Source of the DNA: Candidatus Eiseniibacteriota bacterium
GTDB taxonomy: Bacteria > Eisenbacteria > RBG-16-71-46 > CAIMUX01 > WJJG01
DNA: 13,870 nucleotides
Reading direction: 5' to 3'
Assembly: GCA_016867695.1 (NCBI GenBank)
Contig: VGIY01000039.1
Coordinates: 1-13,870, forward strand
Shown: positions 1 to 7,116 of the stretch, piece by piece
Layout: each line of letters begins with the position of its first letter
Numbering within the stretch: the stretch's first letter is position 1
Notes under the pieces: generated by a model
Database searches by the model: none
The model's input: the letters and a program-made list of their open reading frames with translations, nothing else
What the model was told of the DNA's origin: nothing
Translations under genes and position numbers: made by a program

Positions 1-165
1 AGACCGGACCCCGGGCGCCTCGGGATCCCCCGGCGCCAGCCCGCCCCCCTGCGCCGGGCCGGCGAGCGATCCGAGACCGAACGCGCCGACGAGGATCGCC
101 TGCAGGAGCGGACCGGTCCGCCGGCGCGGCCCGGTCCGGACCGCCTCGCTCCGTCGCGACGGCAT
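1..165 (-). CDS. N-terminus of an exported protein, cut by the left edge
   Basis: The minus strand reads open from an ATG at 165 to the window edge, giving 55 residues without a stop. The protein starts with a strongly basic segment (MPSRRSEAVRTGPRRR), followed by a hydrophobic stretch (LLQAILVGAFGLGSLAG) and a small-residue site (GPAQG). This is the layout of a Sec signal peptide with a likely cleavage near residue 39. The mature part seen is Gly/Pro-rich and gives no family clue. A purine-rich AAGGGA lies directly against the ATG, which is too close for an ideal Shine-Dalgarno, so the exact start is uncertain. It is transcribed divergently from the amino acid permease at 509. Function is unknown. 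Confidence 0.6.
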   Translation of the reverse strand, partial: MPSRRSEAVRTGPRRRTGPLLQAILVGAFGLGSLAGPAQGGGLAPGDPEAPGVRS

Positions 166-372
166 TCCCTTCGCGCTCAGCCCGTCTCGTTCCCGACCCC
201 GCTCCATGCCGCCTCCATCCTGAGGCCCCGGATCGGCCGCCTCGGCGCGGAAATCGCCGGCGACTCCCGCCGGCTATGCCGGCGACGGGAGGCGCAGTTC
301 GGCGGCGGCGCCCGCCTGCGGCGCGGCGCCCTCCGCCAGCGCCGCCTTCCGGCTCCGCGACCGACCCGACGC

Positions 373-401
373 AGGCTAGCCTTCCCGGCGAACCGGGGCA
401 A
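373..401 (-). promoter_or_regulatory. candidate sigma-70-type promoter for the left-edge gene
   Basis: On the minus strand TTGCCC (401-396) is followed after 17 nt by TAGCCT (378-373), matching TTGACA at 4 of 6 and TATAAT at 3 of 6. The spacing is ideal and the form resembles the other promoters in this window. The implied leader is about 200 nt long, which weakens the assignment. Confidence 0.3.
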
Positions 402-472
402 TCGCCTGGATCGGGGCGGGGTTCCGGGGACGATCCCCAGCCCTCGCCTGCCGGCCGAGGCCACTTCACGCC

Positions 473-501
473 TTGCGCGCGGCGTCGATACCGGGTAGAC
501 G
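473..501 (+). promoter_or_regulatory. weak candidate promoter giving a near-leaderless permease transcript
   Basis: TTGCGC (473-478) is followed after 17 nt by TAGACG (496-501). Only 3 of 6 positions match in each box. Transcription would begin at about 508-510, right at the ATG at 509, so the mRNA would be leaderless. This would fit the poor Shine-Dalgarno of the gene, but the boxes are too degenerate to be sure. Confidence 0.2.
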
Positions 502-508
502 CGGGACC

Positions 509-1840
509 ATGAACGGCGCCCGCGCATCCTCGCCCACGCTCGCCCGGCACATCGGGCTCCTCTTCCTGATCGCCTACGGGGTCGGCGACATCGTCGGCTC
601 GGGGATCTACGGCACGATCGGCGTCGCCGCCGGCATGATGGGCAACGCCGTCTGGCTCGCTTTCGCCGCCGCCATGGTGGCGGCCATGCTGACGGGGCTC
701 ACCTACGCCTCGATCTCCTCCCGGTACCCCCGGGCGGCCGGCGCGGCCTACGTCGTCCAGCGCGCCTTCCGCGCGCCGCTGCTCTCCTACCTCGTCGGCC
801 TGGCGGTGATGGCCTCGGGGCTGACCTCGATCGCCACGGCGGGCAACGTCTTCGCCCGCAACCTGGCGGTGCTCCTCGGCGGCGCCCCGCCCTGGCTGCT
901 GATCGTCGCCTTTCTCGGCGCGCTGACGGCGATCAATCTGTGGGGCATCCGCGAATCGATGTGGGCCAACCTGCTCTGCACGGTCATCGAGGTCGGCGGC
1001 CTGATCTTCATCATCGCCGTGGGCATGCGCTACTGGGGCGGCGTGGACTACCTGGCCACGCCGCAGGGCGTCCCGGGGCACTCCGGCCTCGGCCTGTCGA
1101 TGCTCCTCACCGGGGCGGTGCTGACCTTCTACTCCTTCGTCGGCTTCGAGGACATGATCAACGTGGCCGAGGAGGTCAAGCATCCCGAGCGGACGCTGCC
1201 CTGGGGGCTCGTCGTCTCCGTCGCCATCGCCGCGGTGCTCTACATCGCCGTCAGCATCACCGCCGTCTCGGTCGTGCCCGCGGTCGAGCTGGCGGACATC
1301 TCCCGCGGCGCCCCGCTCGTCCAGATCACCGGACGCGCCGCCCCCTGGCTGAGTCCCTGGGTCTTCAGCGCGATCACCCTCTTCGCCGTCGCCAACACGG
1401 CGCTGATCAACTACATCATGGGCTCGCGCCTCGCCTACGGCATGGCCCGCCAGGGGCTCCTGCCGCGCTACCTGGGCGCCGTGCATGCGCGCCGCCGCAC
1501 GCCCCACTACGCGATCCTGACCCTCTTCGCCGTGGCCCTGGCGCTGGCGCTGACCGGTAACATCCCCACGCTGGCCCGGGCGACGGCCCTGCTGCTGCTC
1601 TCCGTCTTCGCCGTCATCAACCTGTCGCTGCTCGTCCTCAAGGCGCGCCGGGGCGAGGCGCGGGGGCACTTCGAGGTTCCGGCGTGGGTGCCGGCGGGTG
1701 GCATCGCCACCTGCCTGATCATGATCGCGCACGCCAAGCGGGGCGAACTGGCCGTCGTCGGGGCGCTGCTGGCCGTCATCCTCGGGCTCTACGCCCTGAT
1801 GCGCCCGAAGGGGCTGCCCGAGTCCGGCGCCCAGCGCTAG
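509..1840 (+). CDS. APC-superfamily amino acid permease
   Basis: This 443-residue inner-membrane protein probably has 12 transmembrane helices and takes up amino acids or related amines by H+ symport or exchange. TM1 carries the APC signature: G24-V-G26-D-I-V-G30-S-G32-I-Y, the unwound substrate-binding segment. The TM6-loop hallmark, FYSFVGFEDMINVAEEVKHP followed by ERTLP, lies at about 207-231 and closely resembles the cationic amino acid transporter/APC pattern (GFD..at.aEE.knP.r.iP). The length is normal for the family. The frame is open back to a TTG at 473, but I prefer the ATG at 509 because the 12 extra residues are basic and not membrane-like. The Shine-Dalgarno is weak (GCGGG, 3 nt before ATG). 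The substrate cannot be read from the sequence. The gene appears monocistronic and ends tail-to-tail against the Eis-like gene with overlapping stop codons. Confidence 0.93.
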   Translation: MNGARASSPTLARHIGLLFLIAYGVGDIVGSGIYGTIGVAAGMMGNAVWLAFAAAMVAAMLTGLTYASISSRYPRAAGAAYVVQRAFRAPLLSYLVGLAVMASGLTSIATAGNVFARNLAVLLGGAPPWLLIVAFLGALTAINLWGIRESMWANLLCTVIEVGGLIFIIAVGMRYWGGVDYLATPQGVPGHSGLGLSMLLTGAVLTFYSFVGFEDMINVAEEVKHPERTLPWGLVVSVAIAAVLYIAVSITAVSVVPAVELADISRGAPLVQITGRAAPWLSPWVFSAITLFAVANTALINYIMGSRLAYGMARQGLLPRYLGAVHARRRTPHYAILTLFAVALALALTGNIPTLARATALLLLSVFAVINLSLLVLKARRGEARGHFEVPAWVPAGGIATCLIMIAHAKRGELAVVGALLAVILGLYALMRPKGLPESGAQR

Positions 1841-3153
1841 AACGCATCCGCCATCCAGGGCGCCGGTCCGGCGAAGATCCGGCGCAGCGCCGCGATCGCC
1901 GCGGGGGCGGCCTCCAGGTACTCGGTCGCCGCGAGCTGATCGGCGGAGAGGTGGCCGCTGTAGAGGGCGGCCAGCCCGCGAACGTCGATCGTCGCGCCCG
2001 CGGGCGAGCCGGCGCGAACGCGCGCACTCGCCTCGGTGCCGCGGCGAGCCCCGGTCGTCGTGCGCGCGCCCGCGCCGGACCTGACCCCGGCCCGACCGCC
2101 GGAGACCGCGAGCGTGAACGGACCGCGGTTGCCGGGGAACAGGTCGTCCTCGACGCGCAGGCGGATCTCCTCCTCCACGCCTTCGGGATAGCCGCGGGCC
2201 TCCAGCGCCCGCGGGACGTCGACCAGGCGCATCATCCAGGGCCCGGCCAGACGCACGCGGTAGGAGTGCTCCGGCAGGAGCAGCAGGGCGGGGTCGGCCG
2301 GCGCCCCGAACCAGACGACCGACTCGATCGTCGAGCGATGATCGGCCAGGAAGGTCAGCAGCCGCCGTCCGGCGCGCGGCGTGACGGCGACGAAGTCGGT
2401 CAGGCGCAGCGTGCGATCCTCCCGCTTCGCCGGGTAGCGCAGGTAGCCCTCGACGCGACTTCCGTTCCAGACCGCATAGGTGCGCGGAGGGGGATGCTGC
2501 GGGTTGACGCCCGCCGTCAGCGCGCGTATCCATCCCGGCGCCTGCTGGTCGAGAGGGCCGTTCTCCATCGCCACTCTCCGCCGGTAGGCCTCGTCCAGCG
2601 CCGGCCCGTCGCCGGGTCCCGCTTCCCGCAGGGCGAGCCCGCGATCCCGCAGGCCGATCGCGTTCGGCGGCAGGGTGATCTCGTAGCGGCCCCCGGCGGC
2701 CTCGTAGCCGAGCCGGCGATAGAGGGGAACGGTGGCCGCGTAGAGCGTCGAGAGGGCCATTCCGCCGGCGCGCATCTCCCTCAGCGCCCGAACCATGAGC
2801 TTCGACGCGATCCCCGCGGCGCGATGCTGCGGCGCCACGCAGACCAGCGCGACGCCGGTCATCGGCACCCGGCGGCCGCCGAACCACTGCCCCGCCGGGT
2901 GCAGGACGAGCCCCCCGGCCACCTCGCCGCGGAGGCGACGGACGCGGGCGACCTCGGGGCCCAGCCCGGTCAGCCACTCCCGGACCCGTTCGGGCGGGGC
3001 GCCGAAGGCGAGCGTGCCGATGTCGGCCAGCGCGTGCAGCTCCTTCTCGCCGGCGGGGCGGTCCAGGGGGCGCGCGCGCCCGCGACCGCTCCCCGGCGTC
3101 CGGGTGGCGGTGCCCGCCCCCTTCCTCTTCCGCCGCTTCTCCCTCCCGGCCAC
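1837..3153 (-). CDS. Eis-like GNAT N-acetyltransferase (GNAT-GNAT-SCP2 architecture)
   Basis: This 438-residue protein resembles the Eis family, whose mycobacterial member acetylates aminoglycosides and lysine side chains with acetyl-CoA. Domains: a basic N-terminal tail (about 1-32); a first GNAT fold (about 33-160) with the acetyl-CoA loop V106-A-P-Q-H-R111-A-A-G114-I-A and the conserved ATVPLYRRLGYEAAG (Y145 aligns, from memory, with the catalytic Tyr of Eis); a second degenerate GNAT domain (about 170-310); and an SCP2-like domain with LEARGYP and the ending APWMADAF. The chain ends in Phe, and in Eis the terminal Phe carboxylate acts as catalytic base. Residues about 351-388 are an Arg/Gly/Thr-rich insertion. 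The start is GTG at 3153, with GAAGGAG 6 nt upstream (3166-3160). The real substrate is unknown; aminoglycoside resistance should not be assumed. Confidence 0.9.
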   Translation of the reverse strand: MAGREKRRKRKGAGTATRTPGSGRGRARPLDRPAGEKELHALADIGTLAFGAPPERVREWLTGLGPEVARVRRLRGEVAGGLVLHPAGQWFGGRRVPMTGVALVCVAPQHRAAGIASKLMVRALREMRAGGMALSTLYAATVPLYRRLGYEAAGGRYEITLPPNAIGLRDRGLALREAGPGDGPALDEAYRRRVAMENGPLDQQAPGWIRALTAGVNPQHPPPRTYAVWNGSRVEGYLRYPAKREDRTLRLTDFVAVTPRAGRRLLTFLADHRSTIESVVWFGAPADPALLLLPEHSYRVRLAGPWMMRLVDVPRALEARGYPEGVEEEIRLRVEDDLFPGNRGPFTLAVSGGRAGVRSGAGARTTTGARRGTEASARVRAGSPAGATIDVRGLAALYSGHLSADQLAATEYLEAAPAAIAALRRIFAGPAPWMADAF

Positions 3154-3171
3154 AGCGTTCTCCTTCCGTCT

Positions 3172-3196
3172 ACGCCCGCACCCCGCCGGCGGGCGT
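3172..3196 (-). promoter_or_regulatory. hairpin in the leader of the Eis-like gene
   Basis: An 8-bp perfect stem (ACGCCCGC at 3172-3179 with GCGGGCGT at 3189-3196) closes a 9-nt loop. In the minus-strand mRNA it lies between the predicted transcription start (about 3206) and the Shine-Dalgarno (3166-3160). It could affect ribosome access or mRNA stability; chance is also possible in GC-rich DNA. Confidence 0.3.
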
Positions 3197-3212
3197 TCCC
3201 GCGCGGACGGTC

Positions 3213-3241
3213 AGCCTACGCCCGGCTCAGGGGGCTGGCAA
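3213..3241 (-). promoter_or_regulatory. candidate sigma-70-type promoter of the Eis-like gene
   Basis: On the minus strand TTGCCA (3241-3236, 5 of 6 to TTGACA) is followed after exactly 17 nt by TAGGCT (3218-3213, 3 of 6 to TATAAT). The implied leader is about 50 nt, ending in a good Shine-Dalgarno and the GTG at 3153. Confidence 0.5.
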
Positions 3242-3287
3242 CCGCGTCCCGGCACCCGTGGCGATGCCCCGAACCCCGAGCGAGCCG

Positions 3288-3315
3288 TCAAGATCGATCC
3301 GCCGCGCCCCGATAA
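3288..3315 (+). promoter_or_regulatory. candidate flagellar sigma-28 (FliA) promoter of motAB
   Basis: CCCGATAA at 3308-3315 matches the sigma-28 -10 consensus GCCGATAA at 7 of 8 positions. Twelve nt upstream, TCAAGATC (3288-3295) matches TAAAGTTT at 5 of 8. AT-rich GATAA is uncommon in this DNA, and the site lies before a motility gene of the class that FliA controls in enteric bacteria. The leader would be about 90 nt. The -35 element is imperfect and the spacer is one nt longer than the usual 11. Confidence 0.45.
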
Positions 3316-3328
3316 CTCCCTGAGGAGT
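3315..3328. repeat. small dyad at the motAB start region
   Basis: ACTCC-CTGA-GGAGT is a perfect 5-bp inverted repeat with a 4-nt centre. It overlaps the end of the sigma-28-like -10 box and the expected transcription start. It may be an operator or a 5'-end hairpin in the motA mRNA. Confidence 0.3.
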
Positions 3329-3411
3329 CAGCGTTCCGACCGCGCGGCGCCGGATGGGTCCCGGCTCTCCCTCGCCGCGCTCGGGGGCTCGCACCGCGGG
3401 AGGGTCAGGGC

Positions 3412-4272
3412 TTGATCCGGCACATCGGTCTACTGATCGTCTTCGGCTGCGTCCTCGGCGGGTTCCTGATCGCGGGAGGCAAGATCCCGACGCTGATCCA
3501 GCCCGCCGAGTTCATCGTCATCGCCGGGGCGGCGGCCGGATCCCTGATCGTTTCGCTCACCCCGACGATGCTGCGCAAGCTGCTCCGGCGCATCCTGGGG
3601 GTCTTCGGCCGCACGCCCTACACGGTCCATGCGGCCGGCGAACTGCTGCGCCTGCTCTACCAGCTCACCGTGGTCGCCCGCCGCGAGGGCGTGCTCGCCC
3701 TCGAGCGGCACGTGCGCGAGCCGCACTCGAGCCCGCTCTTCTCCGGCTATCCGGTCATCACCGGCAACCCGCGCCTGATGCGCTTCATCATCGAGGCGCT
3801 GATGCTGCAGGTCGACGGCGCCGTCGACCCGGACGACCTGCGCGAGATCCTGGACACGGAGCTCGACACGCACCATGGCGAGGAATCGGTGCCGGGCAAC
3901 GTCCTGCAGAAGATGGGCGACGCGCTTCCCGGTCTGGGCATCGTCGCCGCGGTGCTCGGGATCATCATCACGATGGGCCACATGGACGGCGGACCCGAGG
4001 TCGTCGGGCACCATGTCGCCGCCGCGCTGGTCGGGACCTTCCTCGGCGTGCTGCTCGCCTACGGCCTCGTGCAGCCGCTGGTCACGGCCATGGAGGGCAA
4101 CCTGCGGGACGAGGAGAACTTCCTCGAGGCGGTCAAGTCGGGGATGATCGCCTTCGCCCACGGCAAGGCGCCCGTCGTCGTCACCGAGGTCGCCCGGCGC
4201 ACCTTCTTCGAGTACAACCGCCCCGATCGGGAGGCGACGGAAGAGGCCTGCAAGGCGTTGAGGGCCGCCTGA
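3412..4272 (+). CDS. motA: MotA flagellar motor stator subunit
   Basis: MotA with MotB forms the ion-conducting stator that drives flagellar rotation. The protein is 286 residues, against 295 in E. coli, with four membrane helices (about 2-22, 32-50, 170-190 and 203-223) and a large cytoplasmic loop between helices 2 and 3. Key E. coli residues occur at the same numbers: P173 in DALPGLGIVAAVLG, P222 in GLVQPLV, and the FliG-contacting charges R90 and E98 (VARREGVLALER). This supports a proton-driven MotA-type stator. The start is TTG at 3412, with GGGAGGG 7 nt upstream (3398-3404); it gives a protein that begins at the first helix. The stop overlaps the motB start by one base (TGATG), so the two are translationally coupled. 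No other flagellar gene is in the window. Confidence 0.96.
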   Translation: MIRHIGLLIVFGCVLGGFLIAGGKIPTLIQPAEFIVIAGAAAGSLIVSLTPTMLRKLLRRILGVFGRTPYTVHAAGELLRLLYQLTVVARREGVLALERHVREPHSSPLFSGYPVITGNPRLMRFIIEALMLQVDGAVDPDDLREILDTELDTHHGEESVPGNVLQKMGDALPGLGIVAAVLGIIITMGHMDGGPEVVGHHVAAALVGTFLGVLLAYGLVQPLVTAMEGNLRDEENFLEAVKSGMIAFAHGKAPVVVTEVARRTFFEYNRPDREATEEACKALRAA

Positions 4273-5090
4273 TGTCCCGCCGCCGGAGGGATCACGGCCA
4301 CCACGGCGGAGCCTGGAAGGTCGCCTACGCCGACTTCGTCACGGCGATGATGGCGCTCTTCATCGTCCTCTGGATCCTGGGCACGAAGGAGGAGACGAAG
4401 GCGGCGGTGGCCAGCTACTTCCGCCACCCCAGCGTGTTCAAGTCGGGCGGTTCCGGGTTCCTCACCGGGGAAGGCATGCGCGAGTACCAGCAGGCGGTCG
4501 CCCGCATCCGCGCCGAGTCCGGCGAGGCCGAGAGCGGGATCCTGCCCCCGCCGGGGAGGACGCCGCCCCGGGAGGATCCGATCGCGCCCGAGGAGATGGC
4601 CGAGCGCGGGGTCCTCGTCCGCTCGGCCCACGAGCTCGAGCGGGCCGTGCAGGGCAGCTCGCAGTTGCGCCCGCTGTCCGACCAGGTGTCGGTCGACTTC
4701 GCCTCCCATGGCATGCGCGTCCAGCTCCAGGATCTCGAAGCTCTCCCCCTCTTCGAGCTCGACTCGCCGGAGCCTACGGGCGTCGCCCGCGAGCTTCTCA
4801 CCGCCGTCGCGCGCGTGCTGGCGCCGCTGCCGAATCCGATCCTGGTGGAGGGCCACACGGACAGCCGTCCCTACGGCGGGCAGCGCGGCTACTCGAACTG
4901 GGAGCTCTCCGGCGATCGGGCCAACGCCGCCCGGCGCGTGCTCGAGGAAAGCGGCATCGACCCGCGGCGCATCGCCAGCGTGATCGGCTATGCCGACCGT
5001 CACCCGCTCGTGCCCGACGATCCCCACAGCCAGAGCAACCGCCGCATCTCGATCATCGTCGGCTACGAGGGCGCCGCCCGGCCCGAGTGA
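4272..5090 (+). CDS. motB: MotB flagellar motor stator subunit
   Basis: MotB pairs with MotA and anchors the stator to peptidoglycan. The protein is 272 residues: a basic, His-rich N-terminus, then WKVAYADFVTAMMALFIVLWIL (about 15-36) with the proton-carrying Asp at D21 (D32 in E. coli). A plug/linker of about 40-140 is Pro/Glu-rich. The C-terminal OmpA-like peptidoglycan-binding domain covers about 145-265 and shows EGHTDSRPY (193-201), NWELSGDRA (209-217) and NRRISIIV (256-263). The membrane helix starts closer to the N-terminus than in E. coli, and the linker is short. The ATG at 4272 overlaps the motA stop, and no separate Shine-Dalgarno is needed if ribosomes re-initiate. Confidence 0.96.
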   Translation: MSRRRRDHGHHGGAWKVAYADFVTAMMALFIVLWILGTKEETKAAVASYFRHPSVFKSGGSGFLTGEGMREYQQAVARIRAESGEAESGILPPPGRTPPREDPIAPEEMAERGVLVRSAHELERAVQGSSQLRPLSDQVSVDFASHGMRVQLQDLEALPLFELDSPEPTGVARELLTAVARVLAPLPNPILVEGHTDSRPYGGQRGYSNWELSGDRANAARRVLEESGIDPRRIASVIGYADRHPLVPDDPHSQSNRRISIIVGYEGAARPE

Positions 5091-5138
5091 CCGCCCCGGC
5101 CCTCCCGTCCGCCGCCTCCCCCTCCGCGCGCCGCCGAT

Positions 5139-5155
5139 GCCGCCGCGCCGGCGGC
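5139..5155 (+). terminator. GC hairpin after motB, possible terminator without T-tract
   Basis: GCCGCCG (5139-5145) pairs perfectly with CGGCGGC (5149-5155) around a 3-nt loop, 48 nt after the motB stop. There is no run of T after it, so intrinsic termination is uncertain; short GC palindromes arise easily here. Confidence 0.25.
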
Positions 5156-5176
5156 CGCGCCGGCCGACGACCCGAC

Positions 5177-5206
5177 TTGGCCCGCCGCCCGCCGTCGTCG
5201 TATCAT
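5177..5206 (+). promoter_or_regulatory. candidate sigma-70-type promoter of the ABC exporter
   Basis: TTGGCC (5177-5182, 4 of 6) is followed after 18 nt by TATCAT (5201-5206, 5 of 6 to TATAAT), one of the few A/T-rich hexamers in the region. It implies a leader of about 100 nt before the GTG at 5317 and transcription separate from motAB. Confidence 0.5.
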
Positions 5207-5316
5207 GCCTGCCGGCTCGGCGCCGCCTGCCGGCTCTTCGCGTCGGGACCGGCGGTAGGGGGCCACGGGCGCGCGCAGGCTCCCGGAGGGCGCCACACCC
5301 GGAGGGAGGGGCGCCG

Positions 5317-6344
<1,028 letters not shown>

Positions 6345-6348
<4 letters not shown>

Positions 6349-7082
6349 AAGTCTGGATCGCGGCCTGGAGCATCCTGGCCAAGGACGCGCGCACCTATTA
6401 CCTCAAGCCGCCCAACGTTAGCTGGGGGCTGATCTTCCCGCTCGCCTGGACGGGCATGCTCTTCCTCCGCTCCGCGGCGGGTGTGGAGAGCGTGGCGGAG
6501 CTGCTGCCGGGCGTGATGGCCGTCGCCGTGCTGTTCGGCACGACGAGCCTGCTGGCGGTCGTCGTCGCCTTCGAAAGGAGGGGGCGCTCCTTCGAGCGGC
6601 TGCTGGTCGCCCCCATCCCCCTGGTGGTCCTCCTGCTGGCCAAGACGGGCGGGGCGATCCTCTTCGGTCTGGTCAACGCCTTCGTGCCGGTGATCCTGGC
6701 CGCTTTCCTCATCGACCTGTCGATCGTCGACTGGCCCGCCCTGATCGGCGCGGCGGCGCTGCTCTCCGCGAGCTCGGCGTTCCTGGGGTTGTTCATCGCC
6801 GTGTCGGTCCGGGAGGTCTTCGAAGCCCAGGCGCTATCGAACTTCTTCCGCTTCCCGATGCTCTTCCTCTGCGGCCTCTTCCTGCCGGTCGAGCAGCTTC
6901 CCGCCTGGATGCGGCCCCTCTCCTACGCTCTGCCGCTCACCTACGGCGCCGACCTGCTTCGCGGCTCGATCGGCGGCGTGAACCGCCTGCCGCCGGCGGC
7001 GAGCTTCGCGCTGCTGGCCGCGTCCTGCGCGGCGCTCTTCGCGCTGAGTCTGAGGGTCGTTCGCCGCCGCTGGATCGCGTGA
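6345..7082 (+). CDS. ABC-2 type transporter permease
   Basis: This 245-residue inner-membrane protein has about six transmembrane helices and is the channel partner of the ATPase just upstream. The last third carries the ABC-2 hallmark FLCGLFLPVEQLPAWM followed by RPLSYALPLTYGADLLRG (about 179-212), typical of DrrB/NodJ-like exporters. The N-terminal segment WSILAKDARTYYLKPPNVSWG precedes the first helix, as usual for the family. The start is GTG at 6345 inside the GTGA overlap, with GGGAGG about 6 nt upstream, so the pair is translationally coupled. The substrate cannot be inferred; drugs, lipids or glycans are all possible. The stop lies 34 nt from the convergent purF stop, and no clear terminator lies between them. 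Confidence 0.93.
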
Positions 7083-7116
7083 GGGCACGGGGCGGACGCC
7101 GGCGGGGTGGAGCGGG

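Larger units (their letters stand above)
166..508. other. 343-nt divergent intergenic region
   Basis: There is no credible gene between the minus-strand exported protein and the plus-strand permease. Open frames here are short and Arg/Pro/Ala-rich, as expected from GC-rich non-coding DNA. The region holds one imperfect hairpin (264-291: an 11-bp stem interrupted by a 3-nt bulge, loop TAT) and candidate promoters in both directions, listed separately. No T-tract follows the hairpin, so I do not call it a terminator. Confidence 0.6.

Noticed and set aside
264..291. Imperfect hairpin between the first two genes
   Set aside because: It lies between divergent genes, has a 3-nt bulge and no T-tract; such palindromes are frequent at this GC content.
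1684..3315. A 543-codon plus-strand frame over the Eis-like gene
   Set aside because: Its composition is Arg/Pro/Gly-rich and it lies opposite a gene with clear GNAT motifs and a good ribosome binding site.
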